NCBI RefSeq assembly: GCF_003991905.1
Contig: NZ_RSCL01000005.1
Location: 376,920 to 440,919 of the forward strand
Source: Dulcicalothrix desertica PCC 7102
Lineage (GTDB): Bacteria > Cyanobacteriota > Cyanobacteriia > Cyanobacteriales > Nostocaceae
Length of the DNA: 64,000 bases
Reading direction: 5' to 3'
A program made the position numbers and the translations under genes. The notes beneath the pieces were generated by a model that did not search any database, had not been told where the DNA came from, and saw only the letters and a list, made by a program, of their open reading frames with translations. Position 1 is the first letter of the stretch; every line of letters starts with the position of its first letter. Below, one piece after another: positions 34,714 through 44,249 of this stretch.

Positions 34714-36138
34714 ATGAAAGTAAAAATGATTTTGCCTGCTTTGACTGAAGCTCTTAGTCCTTTTTGGCGCCCAATCAAGTATCATCTTTTTCCACCGTTA
34801 GGTTTAGCTACTATTGCTTCGTTTTTTGATGAAGATGATGAAATTGATTTACAAGATGAACATGTGGAAGTTCTTAATCTTAATGATGAACCTGATTTGG
34901 TAGTGATTCAGGTTTATATTACTTCGGCTTACCGTGCTTATGAGTTGGCAGACCACTATAAAAGCAAAGGCGCCTATATTGCTTTGGGTGGTTTACATGT
35001 TACATCCCTGCCTGAAGAAGCTGCTCAACATGCGGATACTATATTTTTGGGCCCAGGTGAGGATACTTGGCGCCAGTTTCTTCAAGATTTCCGCACGGGA
35101 CATCCTGCTAAAATGTATGAGTCTAAAATTCGTACATTAGTAGGTAGTCCGCCAATTCGTAGGGATTTAATTAAGCGACATCATTATCTTGTTCCTAATT
35201 CTATAGTGGTTTCTAGAGGTTGCCCGCATCATTGTGACTTTTGTTATAAAGATGCTTTTTATAAAGGTGGTAAGTCTTTTTATACCCAACCTGTTGATGA
35301 TGCTCTTGCGGAAATTGAAAGATTACCAGGTAAACATCTATACTTCCTTGATGACCATATTTTTGGACATGAAGCTTTTGCTGCGGAGTTATTTGAGGGA
35401 ATGAAAGGGATGGGTAGGGTATGGCAAGCTGCAGCAACTGTACAGTCAATTTTTAAACCTGGACTTTTAGAAAAAGCTGCGGAAGCTGGACTACGAAGTA
35501 TGTTTGTGGGGTTTGAAACGCTTAACCCTCATAATTTAAGAGAGCAACACAAATATCATAATTTAAATCGAGACTATAGCGGCGCCATTAAGCGTTTACG
35601 AGAATTTGGCGTAATGGTTAATGGTAGTTTTGTTTATGGTATGGATAGCGATGATGATACTGTATTTGACCGAACTATTGAATGGGCTATTACACAAGGA
35701 ATAGAAACGGCTACTTTTCACATTCTAACTCCTTATCCTGGTACACTTTTATATAAGCGAATGTTAGCGCAAAATCGAATTACGATTCACAATTGGGATT
35801 TATATGATACTCGTCATGCTGTATATAGTCCTACACAGATGAGTGTTGAAACGCTAGAAAACGGATATTGGCGTTCATATCGAGACTTTTATCGGTGGAG
35901 TTCTATTTTTAAAGGCGTCTGGACAAAAGATAATTTAGCCGACCGTTTACGACATTTAGCTTATACTGGCGCCTGGAAAAAAGCTGAACCGATATGGGAC
36001 ATGCTAATACGATTAAAGCAAGTTAATCACTTACTACCAACTTTGGAAAATGTTTTAAATAGCTTTGACAATCATTCTTTGGCGAAACAAAATGTAAATG
36101 AACTTCCTAAATCTCAGTTGTCGCATACAAGTACATGA
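34714..36138 (+). CDS. B12-binding-type radical SAM enzyme
   Basis: A 474-residue protein. The N-terminal 150 residues form a cobalamin-binding-like Rossmann domain (PDLVVIQVYI...GGLHVTSLPEEA). The radical SAM core follows with CPHHCDFC, that is Cys170, Cys174 and Cys177 for the 4Fe-4S cluster, then LYFLDDHIFG and GFETLNP. The C-terminal 100 residues are family-specific and helical. Related enzymes methylate or rearrange unreactive carbon in lipids and natural products. The substrate cannot be read from the sequence. No biosynthetic partner is adjacent; the next gene is convergent. Confidence 0.9.
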   Translation: MKVKMILPALTEALSPFWRPIKYHLFPPLGLATIASFFDEDDEIDLQDEHVEVLNLNDEPDLVVIQVYITSAYRAYELADHYKSKGAYIALGGLHVTSLPEEAAQHADTIFLGPGEDTWRQFLQDFRTGHPAKMYESKIRTLVGSPPIRRDLIKRHHYLVPNSIVVSRGCPHHCDFCYKDAFYKGGKSFYTQPVDDALAEIERLPGKHLYFLDDHIFGHEAFAAELFEGMKGMGRVWQAAATVQSIFKPGLLEKAAEAGLRSMFVGFETLNPHNLREQHKYHNLNRDYSGAIKRLREFGVMVNGSFVYGMDSDDDTVFDRTIEWAITQGIETATFHILTPYPGTLLYKRMLAQNRITIHNWDLYDTRHAVYSPTQMSVETLENGYWRSYRDFYRWSSIFKGVWTKDNLADRLRHLAYTGAWKKAEPIWDMLIRLKQVNHLLPTLENVLNSFDNHSLAKQNVNELPKSQLSHTST

Positions 36139-36204
36139 AACGTAGGTTGGGTGGCAATACTGCTCGGTTAACTTATATCTTGCACCATTCAAGGGCAAGC
36201 TCAA

Positions 36205-36271
36205 AGAAACCGGGCTTCTTGATAAAGATTTTGCTAAAAACCCTAGTTTATCGTAAAGAAGCCCGGTTTCT
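36205..36271. repeat. Palindromic repeat, AGAAACCGGG family
   Basis: AGAAACCGGGCTTCTT (36205-36220) pairs with AAGAAGCCCGGTTTCT (36256-36271) across a 35-nt core, the same layout as at 4089. Confidence 0.85.
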
Positions 36272-36302
36272 CGGACTCGTGCATTCCGGTGAGTTAACGG
36301 AT

Positions 36303-36330
36303 GTAAAGACCGTACATGTACGGTCTCTAC
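36303..36330. repeat. Palindromic repeat GTAAAGAC...GTCTCTAC
   Basis: Core CGTACATGTACG, with one change in the left outer arm. It lies between convergent genes. Confidence 0.83.
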
Positions 36331-36459
36331 AAGGGTTTGACGTTTCGTAATTTGCGCGCGCCGAGCAGTATTGGGTTGGCTGGAGGCTTTACATAACCCA
36401 ACACTCTTATTAATTAATGTTTAATGTTGGGTTCCAATCGGACACCCAACCTACAATGT

Positions 36460-39400
36460 TTAACTTAGTTTGGCTATAAATTCTCTCAAAGTATCACTTC
36501 CTGTAACTTCAACTCTTGACAGTGCGAGTAAAGAATCTTGAAAGCTGCTTAACCCAGATTTACAGGAAACACCATATATATAACCACAGGCGCCAACTAA
36601 ATGCTGTACAACTGTATCTGTATCGCCATATGGATAAGCAAAAGTTAGAGGTGTTCTACCTAAACCTTGTTGTAATATGATTCGTGCCCTCAAGGCTTCA
36701 GTGACAATTTCAAGGGGTGAAAGTGCTGTTAAATGCGGATGTGTAGCTGTATGGGCGCCGAATTCAATGCCTTGAGATTGGAGTTCTTTTATACTATCCC
36801 ACCCCATTAAAGATAATTCTTCGTTATAAAAACTATCCCAAGTATTAGTTTTTCCGATGTTATTGGCAACGAGAAAGACGGTAGCAGAAAAACCATAATG
36901 CTTTAATAAAGGAAAAGCGTAGTCATAAAAGTCTTGATAACCATCGTCAAACGTAATTAAAATTGCTCGACCTGGAAGCGGTTTCTTTTTGAGTATTGCT
37001 TCACCCCAGTCTGCTAAACTGACACTGTAATACCCAGCTTCTTGTAAATATTTTAGTTGTTGCTCAAATGCATCGGGTGTAACTCGCCAACGTGCAGTCT
37101 CTGCTTTTCCTTCTGGGTATACACGATGATACATGAGAATTGGTAGTTTTTCGGTGACGATTTCTTCGTGCCAGTAATCTTGCGGCTTGCCACCATGCCA
37201 TAATACAGTATTTGCTACCTTAGTAGGCGGTGGTGTGGGTTGAGGTATTTCGATTATTTCTGATGTTATCGGTGCCGAATTAGCTAAAGCTTGAAAAAGT
37301 TGAATTCGATATAAAGGGGTGTGTAGCTCTTTAATTAATTGTAGTGGTGGAGTGTTAGCAAACGTTTTACCAATAACTTTTGCTCCAAATGCATAACCCC
37401 AATTATAACCTGGTCGGTTTGGTTCATCTCGAACTAAGTTAGCGTGTGCTGTAATAAAGTAACCACCTGGTTTGAGAGCATTAGCTATTTTGTTTGCAAC
37501 TAAAGAAAGTATTTCAACTTTTTCGGTATAATACAGAACCTCGCTACAAATAATTAAATCGTATTTACCTTTAATTGACTCTGTAATTACATCAAGACGC
37601 TCGTAGCTAATGTTGTTTAATTCTTTACATCTCTCTGCTGTTCTTTCTAAAGCAATTTGAGAAATATCTGTTGTAAGTAAATTACCAACTTTCGGCGCCA
37701 GTTGTGCTGTAAAATGTCCTTCTGCACATGCTAATTCCAACACATGCTCAAATTTGACATTTGGTAGCAATTCTAAAGTTTGCTCATATTTTGTCTGTTC
37801 GTATGGGCTAGTATATTTCCAAGGGTCAGGGTTTTTGGCAAACAGTGTTTCAAAATTCGAGCGCAGGTTAATTTTTTGCTGTGCATGCTCACTCTTATTT
37901 TTTGCTACTAACTTTTCATCTGTATGTAATGCTGCTACAAGTAAGTCTTGTTTTGCAGCTTGCGGGAGAGTCGCTAGTCGTGAGCTACTTGTTCCGATTG
38001 CTCCAGTACGGCGCCCAAGCATTATATTAGTATCATCATGATTTTGAAGCAATGGTTTTTTGGCTAACCGTTCTCTTAAATTACCAGTTAGCGGCATTCC
38101 TAGTAATCCTTCTCGGACAGCAGCAACAGCTAGTTCATACCGAGCTTCCTGTATGATAACGGTTCGTAGTTGTTGAGATGTGACTTTGTTATCTAGTACT
38201 TGATAAGCTATTGTCCCTAAAGCAACTCCACCAACAGTAGGAATAATTTGTAGTTTATCTGCACTAGTTCTCAGCGTAGGTAATTTTTGACTAACTTCAA
38301 CTGTTACCCAATTTTCAACTTGCTTTATAGTCGGGATAAAATTTTCTGCTATCGACTTAATATTGCTTTGCTGTAAACTCTTCACAACTGCTTTGAGTTG
38401 TTGCAGCTTTGTCATTGGGTTATAAAAATAGCTTTGCTCCCAGTTAACTCCCCAAAGTTCTTGGAGAAAAACTATCCATCCGATGTGGTTGTGTAATACT
38501 TCATTTTCGGGCATTGAGGCAAGATGAATATTACCCCGCCAAATTGATAACCCTGTGGAAGTGCGTTTAGTGGTGAGTTGACGGTATACTGTGTTGTTAA
38601 AGTAACTCCTTAGAATTTCCCAAGCAAATTTTACAGCAATAGCATCTTTGAGAACGTGACTAGAAACAACTCCGTCACAGATAGGTAAAATAACATTTCC
38701 TAAATACTTACCTTGTATGGTAACGGAACAATGCAAGCGTTCTGTTTCAGATGGCGCCACAATATCTGTAAAAGATTCCGTAACTTCTTGCTCTATTGCA
38801 TAAGTAGTGCCTAAAGTCAATGGTTTTGTGGCAGTTGTGTGTTCTAAAATTAAATCTTGTAATTTTTTAGATGCACGAATAGTTAAAGCAGGCGCCAGAG
38901 ATAATTTCTCTAATGCTGTTAAGAATTCTGTAATTTTTGATTCTAGTTTCAACCATAACTCATACCAATCTGATGGTGTTTGACCAGTAGGTAAAAATGT
39001 AGACCAAAAAATTGATAGAGCAACAATTTCTGGGTTGAGTCCAGGTTCAAGCTCGTTTTCTACAGCAGAAAGTATTGGCAAAAAGTCACCACCCGAACCG
39101 AGTGCAAGTCCAGCTACCCAACAAACAAATATAAGTTTGGCGCCAGATAATTCCTGAAATGGCATTCCAGTAGCATAAGCAACAGATGGATTTTTAACTC
39201 GTGAGTCAGGAGAATGTCCCTGAGTAATTACTTTTAACCCATCATATAAAAGTTGGCGTGTATTTGCAGAAGCCGAATTTGGACGCATTCGATAACACGC
39301 GCTCTTCTCAGGTATTGCAGCGAAACGGGCGCCAGTACGAGCAATTCTTTGCCATAAATCCCATTCTTCACAAGTTGGTAATTCAGCCTCAAATCCACCA

Positions 39401-39891
39401 ACATCTAATATAATATTACGGCGAACAATACAACTATGAATTGCAAACACACAGCTACCAGCAAATGCAGCGAACATCTGACTAGCTTGGTTAGAAAAGT
39501 CGTAATTTATAAATTTACCATCAGGTGTAACTCTTACCCAACCTGAGTAAACAGCATCAACATTTGCATCTTGCTTAATAACATCTGTTAATTTTTCTAA
39601 ATGTTGAGGTAAAATCCAATCATCAGCGTCAAGAAATAACACCCAATCAAACAAAGCTTCTTTAACTCCAAAATTGCGCGCAGCACTTACACCTTGATTT
39701 AGTTGATTAATTACTCGAATACGTGAATCTTGTATCGCAAATTCCGACGCTACTGTAAACGTATCATCACTCGAACCATCATCAATTACAATTGCTTCCC
39801 AATCAGAATAAGTTTGTGCCTGCAAAGACAACAGTGTTTCACTAATTGTCGGCGCCGCATTGTAAGCTGGTATAATAATAGATACTTTCAT
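36460..39891 (-). CDS. Trifunctional glycosyltransferase-2, methyltransferase and polysaccharide deacetylase
   Basis: A 1143-residue protein. Residues 1-250 are a GT2 domain (SIIIPAYNA, VIDDGSSDDT, FLDADD). About 250-680 is a poorly recognised linker region with cyclic-nucleotide-like beta stretches. About 690-890 is a SAM-dependent methyltransferase (VLELACAEGHFTAQL, YDLIICSEVLYY) of the NodS-like sort. About 905-1143 is a polysaccharide deacetylase (NodB) domain with LITFDDGYQD and HTATHPHL, keeping the Asp-Asp and His-x-x-x-His metal site. It should add, methylate and deacetylate sugars on one surface polymer. It is the last gene of the leftward operon that starts at 45475. Confidence 0.9.
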   Translation of the reverse strand: MKVSIIIPAYNAAPTISETLLSLQAQTYSDWEAIVIDDGSSDDTFTVASEFAIQDSRIRVINQLNQGVSAARNFGVKEALFDWVLFLDADDWILPQHLEKLTDVIKQDANVDAVYSGWVRVTPDGKFINYDFSNQASQMFAAFAGSCVFAIHSCIVRRNIILDVGGFEAELPTCEEWDLWQRIARTGARFAAIPEKSACYRMRPNSASANTRQLLYDGLKVITQGHSPDSRVKNPSVAYATGMPFQELSGAKLIFVCWVAGLALGSGGDFLPILSAVENELEPGLNPEIVALSIFWSTFLPTGQTPSDWYELWLKLESKITEFLTALEKLSLAPALTIRASKKLQDLILEHTTATKPLTLGTTYAIEQEVTESFTDIVAPSETERLHCSVTIQGKYLGNVILPICDGVVSSHVLKDAIAVKFAWEILRSYFNNTVYRQLTTKRTSTGLSIWRGNIHLASMPENEVLHNHIGWIVFLQELWGVNWEQSYFYNPMTKLQQLKAVVKSLQQSNIKSIAENFIPTIKQVENWVTVEVSQKLPTLRTSADKLQIIPTVGGVALGTIAYQVLDNKVTSQQLRTVIIQEARYELAVAAVREGLLGMPLTGNLRERLAKKPLLQNHDDTNIMLGRRTGAIGTSSSRLATLPQAAKQDLLVAALHTDEKLVAKNKSEHAQQKINLRSNFETLFAKNPDPWKYTSPYEQTKYEQTLELLPNVKFEHVLELACAEGHFTAQLAPKVGNLLTTDISQIALERTAERCKELNNISYERLDVITESIKGKYDLIICSEVLYYTEKVEILSLVANKIANALKPGGYFITAHANLVRDEPNRPGYNWGYAFGAKVIGKTFANTPPLQLIKELHTPLYRIQLFQALANSAPITSEIIEIPQPTPPPTKVANTVLWHGGKPQDYWHEEIVTEKLPILMYHRVYPEGKAETARWRVTPDAFEQQLKYLQEAGYYSVSLADWGEAILKKKPLPGRAILITFDDGYQDFYDYAFPLLKHYGFSATVFLVANNIGKTNTWDSFYNEELSLMGWDSIKELQSQGIEFGAHTATHPHLTALSPLEIVTEALRARIILQQGLGRTPLTFAYPYGDTDTVVQHLVGACGYIYGVSCKSGLSSFQDSLLALSRVEVTGSDTLREFIAKLS

Positions 39892-39933
39892 ATAATAATC
39901 TCTTCTTCCTCTTTCTTTGCGTACTTTGTGGTT

Positions 39934-40014
39934 TAATCCCCCCTAGCCCCCCTTAATAAGGGGGGGACAAGAGCCTATTCTTAGCCCCCCTTATTAAGGG
40001 GGGTTGGGGGGATT
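39934..40014. repeat. CCCCCCTTAATAAGGGGGG inverted-repeat element
   Basis: The core ACAAGAGCCTATTCTTAG is near-reverse-complementary to the core at 33136. The element overlaps the end of the glycosyltransferase gene at 39953-41215 and supplies its last codons. Confidence 0.85.
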
Positions 40015-41215
40015 TATAATTCTGAATATAATAAATAACACCTGAAAGACAGCCTATTATTTCTGCAATTAAAGTATTATGCTTATACTTATTACCTTTA
40101 ATAATAGTCTTGATATACCACTTCGGCATAGTTCGGAATAATCGGCGTAAATTGCCCCGGTCATTATACTTTTCGTACTGCACCAACAACGCCGTTACAT
40201 GACCGCGCATATAACAATACATTTGCTGTTTCAAACTATCCACACTGCCGCGATGGTAATGATATACTACAGATGCAGGGTAATAACGACATATCCAACC
40301 TGCTGCTAAAAGTCGATACCAAAATTCTGAATCTTCACTACAACCAGCTGCTCCGGCGCCAAGACGTTCATCAAATTCACCCACCAAATTAACAGCTTGA
40401 CGTAAAATCGCCATATTAGCACCCGCACCAATACGCCAAACTGGGGCGCCGAAAACTTTCGTTGATTGGAAAAATGCACTATCATAGGTTTTTGGCTGAT
40501 ACCCAAAGTTAAAAAAGCCAAGATGTTTTTCAAACACAACTTGCGCTTCTGTTTCTAGCTCACCAGGTAATACTAATCCAGTTACAGACATAACTTTGGG
40601 GTCATCAAAAGCTTGCTGTAAGCGCATAATCCAATCAGGATGAACAACCACATCATCATCAGTAAAAGCAATAATTTCACCTGTGCTGTGACGAATACCT
40701 GTATTTCGAGCAATACTCAAACCAGGACGTGGTTCTTTTACATATTTTACACCTGGCATTTTTGCGACTTGCATTGTTGCATCGTTCGTTGGAGCATTAT
40801 CTACAACTATAATTTCGTGAGGAGGTTGAGATAAGTTTTGTAGAGAGTGCAAACAGCGCGCGAGTTGTTCAGGACGATTTCTTGTACAAATGACAATAGA
40901 AACTGTTTTATTATTAGGCTGTTGAGAAATATATTCTAACTTCGTTAAAGGGTGTGTTAACCCAACTAAAGCCTCAAAATCAATTAGTGTATCTTCTAAT
41001 AAATTTTGTTTTAGCACATAGGCGCCAACTGTCGGCGTAATGGCAGATGCTGCTAAATTTGTTACCTGCGTTGCGGGCATTGGTAACTGAGTGGCTAAAA
41101 TCTCGGTGTGAGCTAAAGGAATATGGCGCCACCAAAACACAACATGTATGTTGTTATCGCTCGACAGCGCAGGAATATCTTGACTTAAATCTATATGAAC
41201 TATTTTCCAACTCAT
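39953..41215 (-). CDS. Glycosyltransferase family 2 with repeat-derived C-terminus
   Basis: A 420-residue protein. About 95 residues of unknown type precede a GT2 domain (VSIVICTRNRPEQLARCLHS, IIVVDNAP, FTDDDV) and the acceptor-side motif CSEDSEFWYRLLAAG. The final residues (SPQPPLIRGAKNRLLSPPY) are the translation of the CCCCCCTTAATAAGGGGGG repeat, so the original stop was lost to an insertion. The start overlaps the stop of the paralogue at 41212 by 4 bp. The N-terminal 95 residues are shared in style with that paralogue (ending VTNL...LTKLEYI). Likely works in cell-surface polysaccharide assembly. Confidence 0.9.
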   Translation of the reverse strand: MSWKIVHIDLSQDIPALSSDNNIHVVFWWRHIPLAHTEILATQLPMPATQVTNLAASAITPTVGAYVLKQNLLEDTLIDFEALVGLTHPLTKLEYISQQPNNKTVSIVICTRNRPEQLARCLHSLQNLSQPPHEIIVVDNAPTNDATMQVAKMPGVKYVKEPRPGLSIARNTGIRHSTGEIIAFTDDDVVVHPDWIMRLQQAFDDPKVMSVTGLVLPGELETEAQVVFEKHLGFFNFGYQPKTYDSAFFQSTKVFGAPVWRIGAGANMAILRQAVNLVGEFDERLGAGAAGCSEDSEFWYRLLAAGWICRYYPASVVYHYHRGSVDSLKQQMYCYMRGHVTALLVQYEKYNDRGNLRRLFRTMPKWYIKTIIKGNKYKHNTLIAEIIGCLSGVIYYIQNYKSPQPPLIRGAKNRLLSPPY

Positions 41216-42423
41216 GAGTATTGCCTCCGAATTTGTTCAATGCGTTTTACCGAACGGGGATATTCGCCCCATAGTCCTACAATTCCACCCCATAATTCCG
41301 CCAACAACATAGATATTGGCAGTGGGTGTTTTCCCTTTATAGATTGTTTTAAGCGGTCGAATTCGTACTGAAACCACCACAATATTAACCGTCGTAGATT
41401 TGCACGTTGTGGTAAATCACTTTGGTAAGACTTTATGATAAAAGCCATTAATCCCAAACCCCAAGTCCAGTACTGATGACGTAATTTTGCTGTTTCTCGG
41501 CGATGTTGGTGATAAATTAAATAACGTGGCTCATATACAAGTACATAACCTGCACGAATTACGCGGTAAAAAATATCCAAGTCACCACCACCAGGAAGCG
41601 GGGCGCCTGTATCTAACGCTTCATCAAAACCACCCAGCTTAATTAACATGTCGCGACGAAATGCCATGTTACATCCGGCGCCGAAGATACCGGAACCACA
41701 AGGATACAATTCATTACCTGGTAAAACTTGACCGTAGCGAATTTTTTCAAAACCGCGTCGAAAACCTCCAGCAAGCTCAAACAGAATTTGGGCTTCTGTA
41801 TTTAATTCAAATGGTAATATTAATCCAGTGAATGCCGAAGCATCTGGGTTTTCTCCCCATGCTTCCTTTAGTCCATCTAACCATTGACGGTCTACAACGA
41901 CATCATCATCAATATAAGCAAGAATTTCACCTGTAGCAGATGATATAGCTAAATTCCGCGCAAAATCTAATCCTGGTTTCGGTTCACGGACATAACGAAC
42001 TGTCGGTAGTGCAGCAACGACATCTTGAGTACGTTGGTCAGAAGGTGCATTATCTACTACTAAAATTTCAAAGTAAGATTTTTCTTGTAATTTAAGTAAA
42101 GAATTTAAACAGCGTGTTAAATTATCTGGACGGTCTTTAGTACAAATAGCAACAGTCAGTGAGGGAAAATCTGCTAGATTAGCAGTTTTAACTTTTAATT
42201 CTTCTTTCAAACTTTCTTCAACTAGCTTTTTTCCTACCTCTTTAGTAATGATTTGCGTTAGCTCATCTGATGTGAATACGCTTTTTTCTGGTAGCGCTTG
42301 CATCACAAAACCAATAGGTCTATCTTTCCGACGTAAAATCAATGCAAGACCTGTGTCATTTTCACTGAGTGAGATAGTCGGTAATGGCTGCGTTACTTCA
42401 ATATCTTGAATAATATAAGACAT
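41212..42423 (-). CDS. Glycosyltransferase family 2
   Basis: A 403-residue protein whose first 85 residues precede the catalytic domain and match the same extra region of its downstream paralogue. GT2 motifs: SLTVAICTKDRPDNLTRCLN, ILVVDNAP, AYIDDDVV and the acceptor loop GGGDLDIFYRVIRAGY. It should use an activated sugar and act at the cytoplasmic face of the membrane. It overlaps the next gene by ATGA and follows the ABC exporter gene by 20 bp, so it is part of one transcript. Confidence 0.9.
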   Translation of the reverse strand: MSYIIQDIEVTQPLPTISLSENDTGLALILRRKDRPIGFVMQALPEKSVFTSDELTQIITKEVGKKLVEESLKEELKVKTANLADFPSLTVAICTKDRPDNLTRCLNSLLKLQEKSYFEILVVDNAPSDQRTQDVVAALPTVRYVREPKPGLDFARNLAISSATGEILAYIDDDVVVDRQWLDGLKEAWGENPDASAFTGLILPFELNTEAQILFELAGGFRRGFEKIRYGQVLPGNELYPCGSGIFGAGCNMAFRRDMLIKLGGFDEALDTGAPLPGGGDLDIFYRVIRAGYVLVYEPRYLIYHQHRRETAKLRHQYWTWGLGLMAFIIKSYQSDLPQRANLRRLILWWFQYEFDRLKQSIKGKHPLPISMLLAELWGGIVGLWGEYPRSVKRIEQIRRQYS

Positions 42424-42443
42424 AGATATTTTGAAATTATAAA

Positions 42444-44249
42444 TTAATTATGTACATTACGGTGTTGTAAATTATAAAGACGAGCAAACAGTCCGTTTAA
42501 TTTAAGTAGTTGTTTTAAGTTACCTTGTTCAGTCACACGTCCTTCATTGAGTACAATAATTTGGTCAGCTTGTTCAATCGTTGATAAACGGTGAGCAATG
42601 ACAATTACTGTACGATTTTGACTTAAGGTATTTAAAGCTTCTTGAATTAAATGTTCAGAAATACTATCAAGGGCATTGGTTGCTTCATCTAAAATTAAAA
42701 TTTGTGGGTCACGGACAATTGCTCTTGCTAAGGCAATACGTTGTTTTTGTCCTCCTGAAAGCCGAATACCACGGTCTCCAACTTTTGTGTCATAACCTTG
42801 AGGTAGTTGAGTAATAAAATTATGAGCATTCGCTAATTTTGCCGCTGCTATTATTTCTTTTTCTGTTGCGTCTAATCTACCATAAGCAATATTTTCTAAC
42901 ACGGTTGTACTAAACATATGTACATCTTGACTAACGATGGCGATTTGATGGCGCCAGTCATCAAGCTTTAATTCTTGTATCGGGTAATCATCAACATAGA
43001 TTTCTCCTGATGTCGCATCATAAAAACGACAAATCAAACCTATTAAAGTTGATTTACCGGCGCCGGAAGGGCCAACTATCGCAGTAGTTTTACACGCTGG
43101 TATAGAAAGCGACATATCCTCAAGGGCAGGCTTTTCGTCAGGATTATAATAAAAGTCTACCGATTTTAAACAAATTCCTTGTGTTAAACTCGGAAAACGA
43201 ATCGACCCAGAACGAATGTAAGGTTTATCAGAACAATCTAAAAGTGAGATTACTTCGTCTACTGCACTTGTCAAAGCCATTAAACCAACACGGGCGCCGT
43301 CTAATTGTTTTACCTGTGGTTGAAGACGATATAAAATGAAGATAAAAGTTAATAGCGTTGGTAAAGCAGTTTTGTCTTGCAGTAACGCCACTACAAGAAT
43401 ACACAATAATAAAACGGCAGATAAAACTTCTGATAATGGACTAACAATACCGGAGAGAATATCAAGCTTGAAAAAAGTAGTACGCACTTTATTTGATGTC
43501 TCATCAAATTGCCTTTGCTCATATCTTTCTCTTCCAAACGCGCGAATTGTCTTCATTCCCGAAAACCCTTCCCACATCCGAATAGCTAAATTAGAATTAG
43601 CTTCTACCGCTTGTTCTCCTAAAGTTTTTATTTGCCGCGTTAATAATTGAATTACAAACGATATCAACGCCATGCAAACAGTAACTAATAAAGTCAATCG
43701 CCAGGAAATGAGTATTAATAAAAATACATAAACAGTAATTGTACAAGTAGTAATAATTAAACCGACTAACGTAGATAAAGCTTGACTAGTACGCCAAGTT
43801 TCGCTTGCCAGCGTATTCATTAACTTGCCTGATTCGTTCGTTTCTAAAAAACTGTAGCTGACATTTAAAAGCTGTTCAAAAATTTTTGACCGTAGTCGAT
43901 GACCGATGCGAGCATTAAACCAAGAAAATAAAATGCTATTAATATAGGACAGACCATTTTTAATTATGATACTGGCAAGAATACACAAAGCGATAATTAG
44001 TAACCGCGTTTGCGAAGAGTAATTTACAAACAACGTATTTAAAGTATCTACTAAATAATTTGAATGTCCTAATTGATTTGATAACTGGGAACTTGGCTCA
44101 GAAACACTTTGCAGTAAAGGGATAAATAAGCTTATTCCTAACCCTTCAGAAAATGAGGAAATAATTCCAAGAATTATAATTGTGGGTATTGCCCAAGGAT
44201 ATAGCTTGAGGAGTGGTAACAGACTGGTAATAACATTTTTATTTTTCAT
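42444..44249 (-). CDS. ABC exporter, fused permease and ATPase
   Basis: A 601-residue half-transporter of the MsbA/lipid-flippase type. Six membrane helices lie in residues 15-310. The nucleotide-binding domain has Walker A (VGPSGAGKST), the Q-loop (IVSQDVHMFS), signature LSGGQKQRIALARA, Walker B (ILILDEATNALD) and the H-loop (VIVIAHRLST). It works as a homodimer and, given its place between glycosyltransferase genes, most likely flips a lipid-linked sugar or glycolipid across the cytoplasmic membrane. Its start shares one base with the stop of the glycosyltransferase gene upstream (TAATG). Confidence 0.93.
   Translation of the reverse strand: MKNKNVITSLLPLLKLYPWAIPTIIILGIISSFSEGLGISLFIPLLQSVSEPSSQLSNQLGHSNYLVDTLNTLFVNYSSQTRLLIIALCILASIIIKNGLSYINSILFSWFNARIGHRLRSKIFEQLLNVSYSFLETNESGKLMNTLASETWRTSQALSTLVGLIITTCTITVYVFLLILISWRLTLLVTVCMALISFVIQLLTRQIKTLGEQAVEANSNLAIRMWEGFSGMKTIRAFGRERYEQRQFDETSNKVRTTFFKLDILSGIVSPLSEVLSAVLLLCILVVALLQDKTALPTLLTFIFILYRLQPQVKQLDGARVGLMALTSAVDEVISLLDCSDKPYIRSGSIRFPSLTQGICLKSVDFYYNPDEKPALEDMSLSIPACKTTAIVGPSGAGKSTLIGLICRFYDATSGEIYVDDYPIQELKLDDWRHQIAIVSQDVHMFSTTVLENIAYGRLDATEKEIIAAAKLANAHNFITQLPQGYDTKVGDRGIRLSGGQKQRIALARAIVRDPQILILDEATNALDSISEHLIQEALNTLSQNRTVIVIAHRLSTIEQADQIIVLNEGRVTEQGNLKQLLKLNGLFARLYNLQHRNVHN

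Larger units (their letters stand above)
36139..36459. other. Intergenic region holding two palindromic repeats
   Basis: No gene. It carries repeats at 36205-36271 and 36303-36330, and a run of AACCCAACACTC/GGGTTGG words near the 3' end of the convergent polysaccharide gene. Confidence 0.6.

Noticed and set aside
36135-36350. 71-codon frame after the radical SAM gene
   Set aside because: It is a translation of the AGAAACCGGG and GTAAAGAC repeats.
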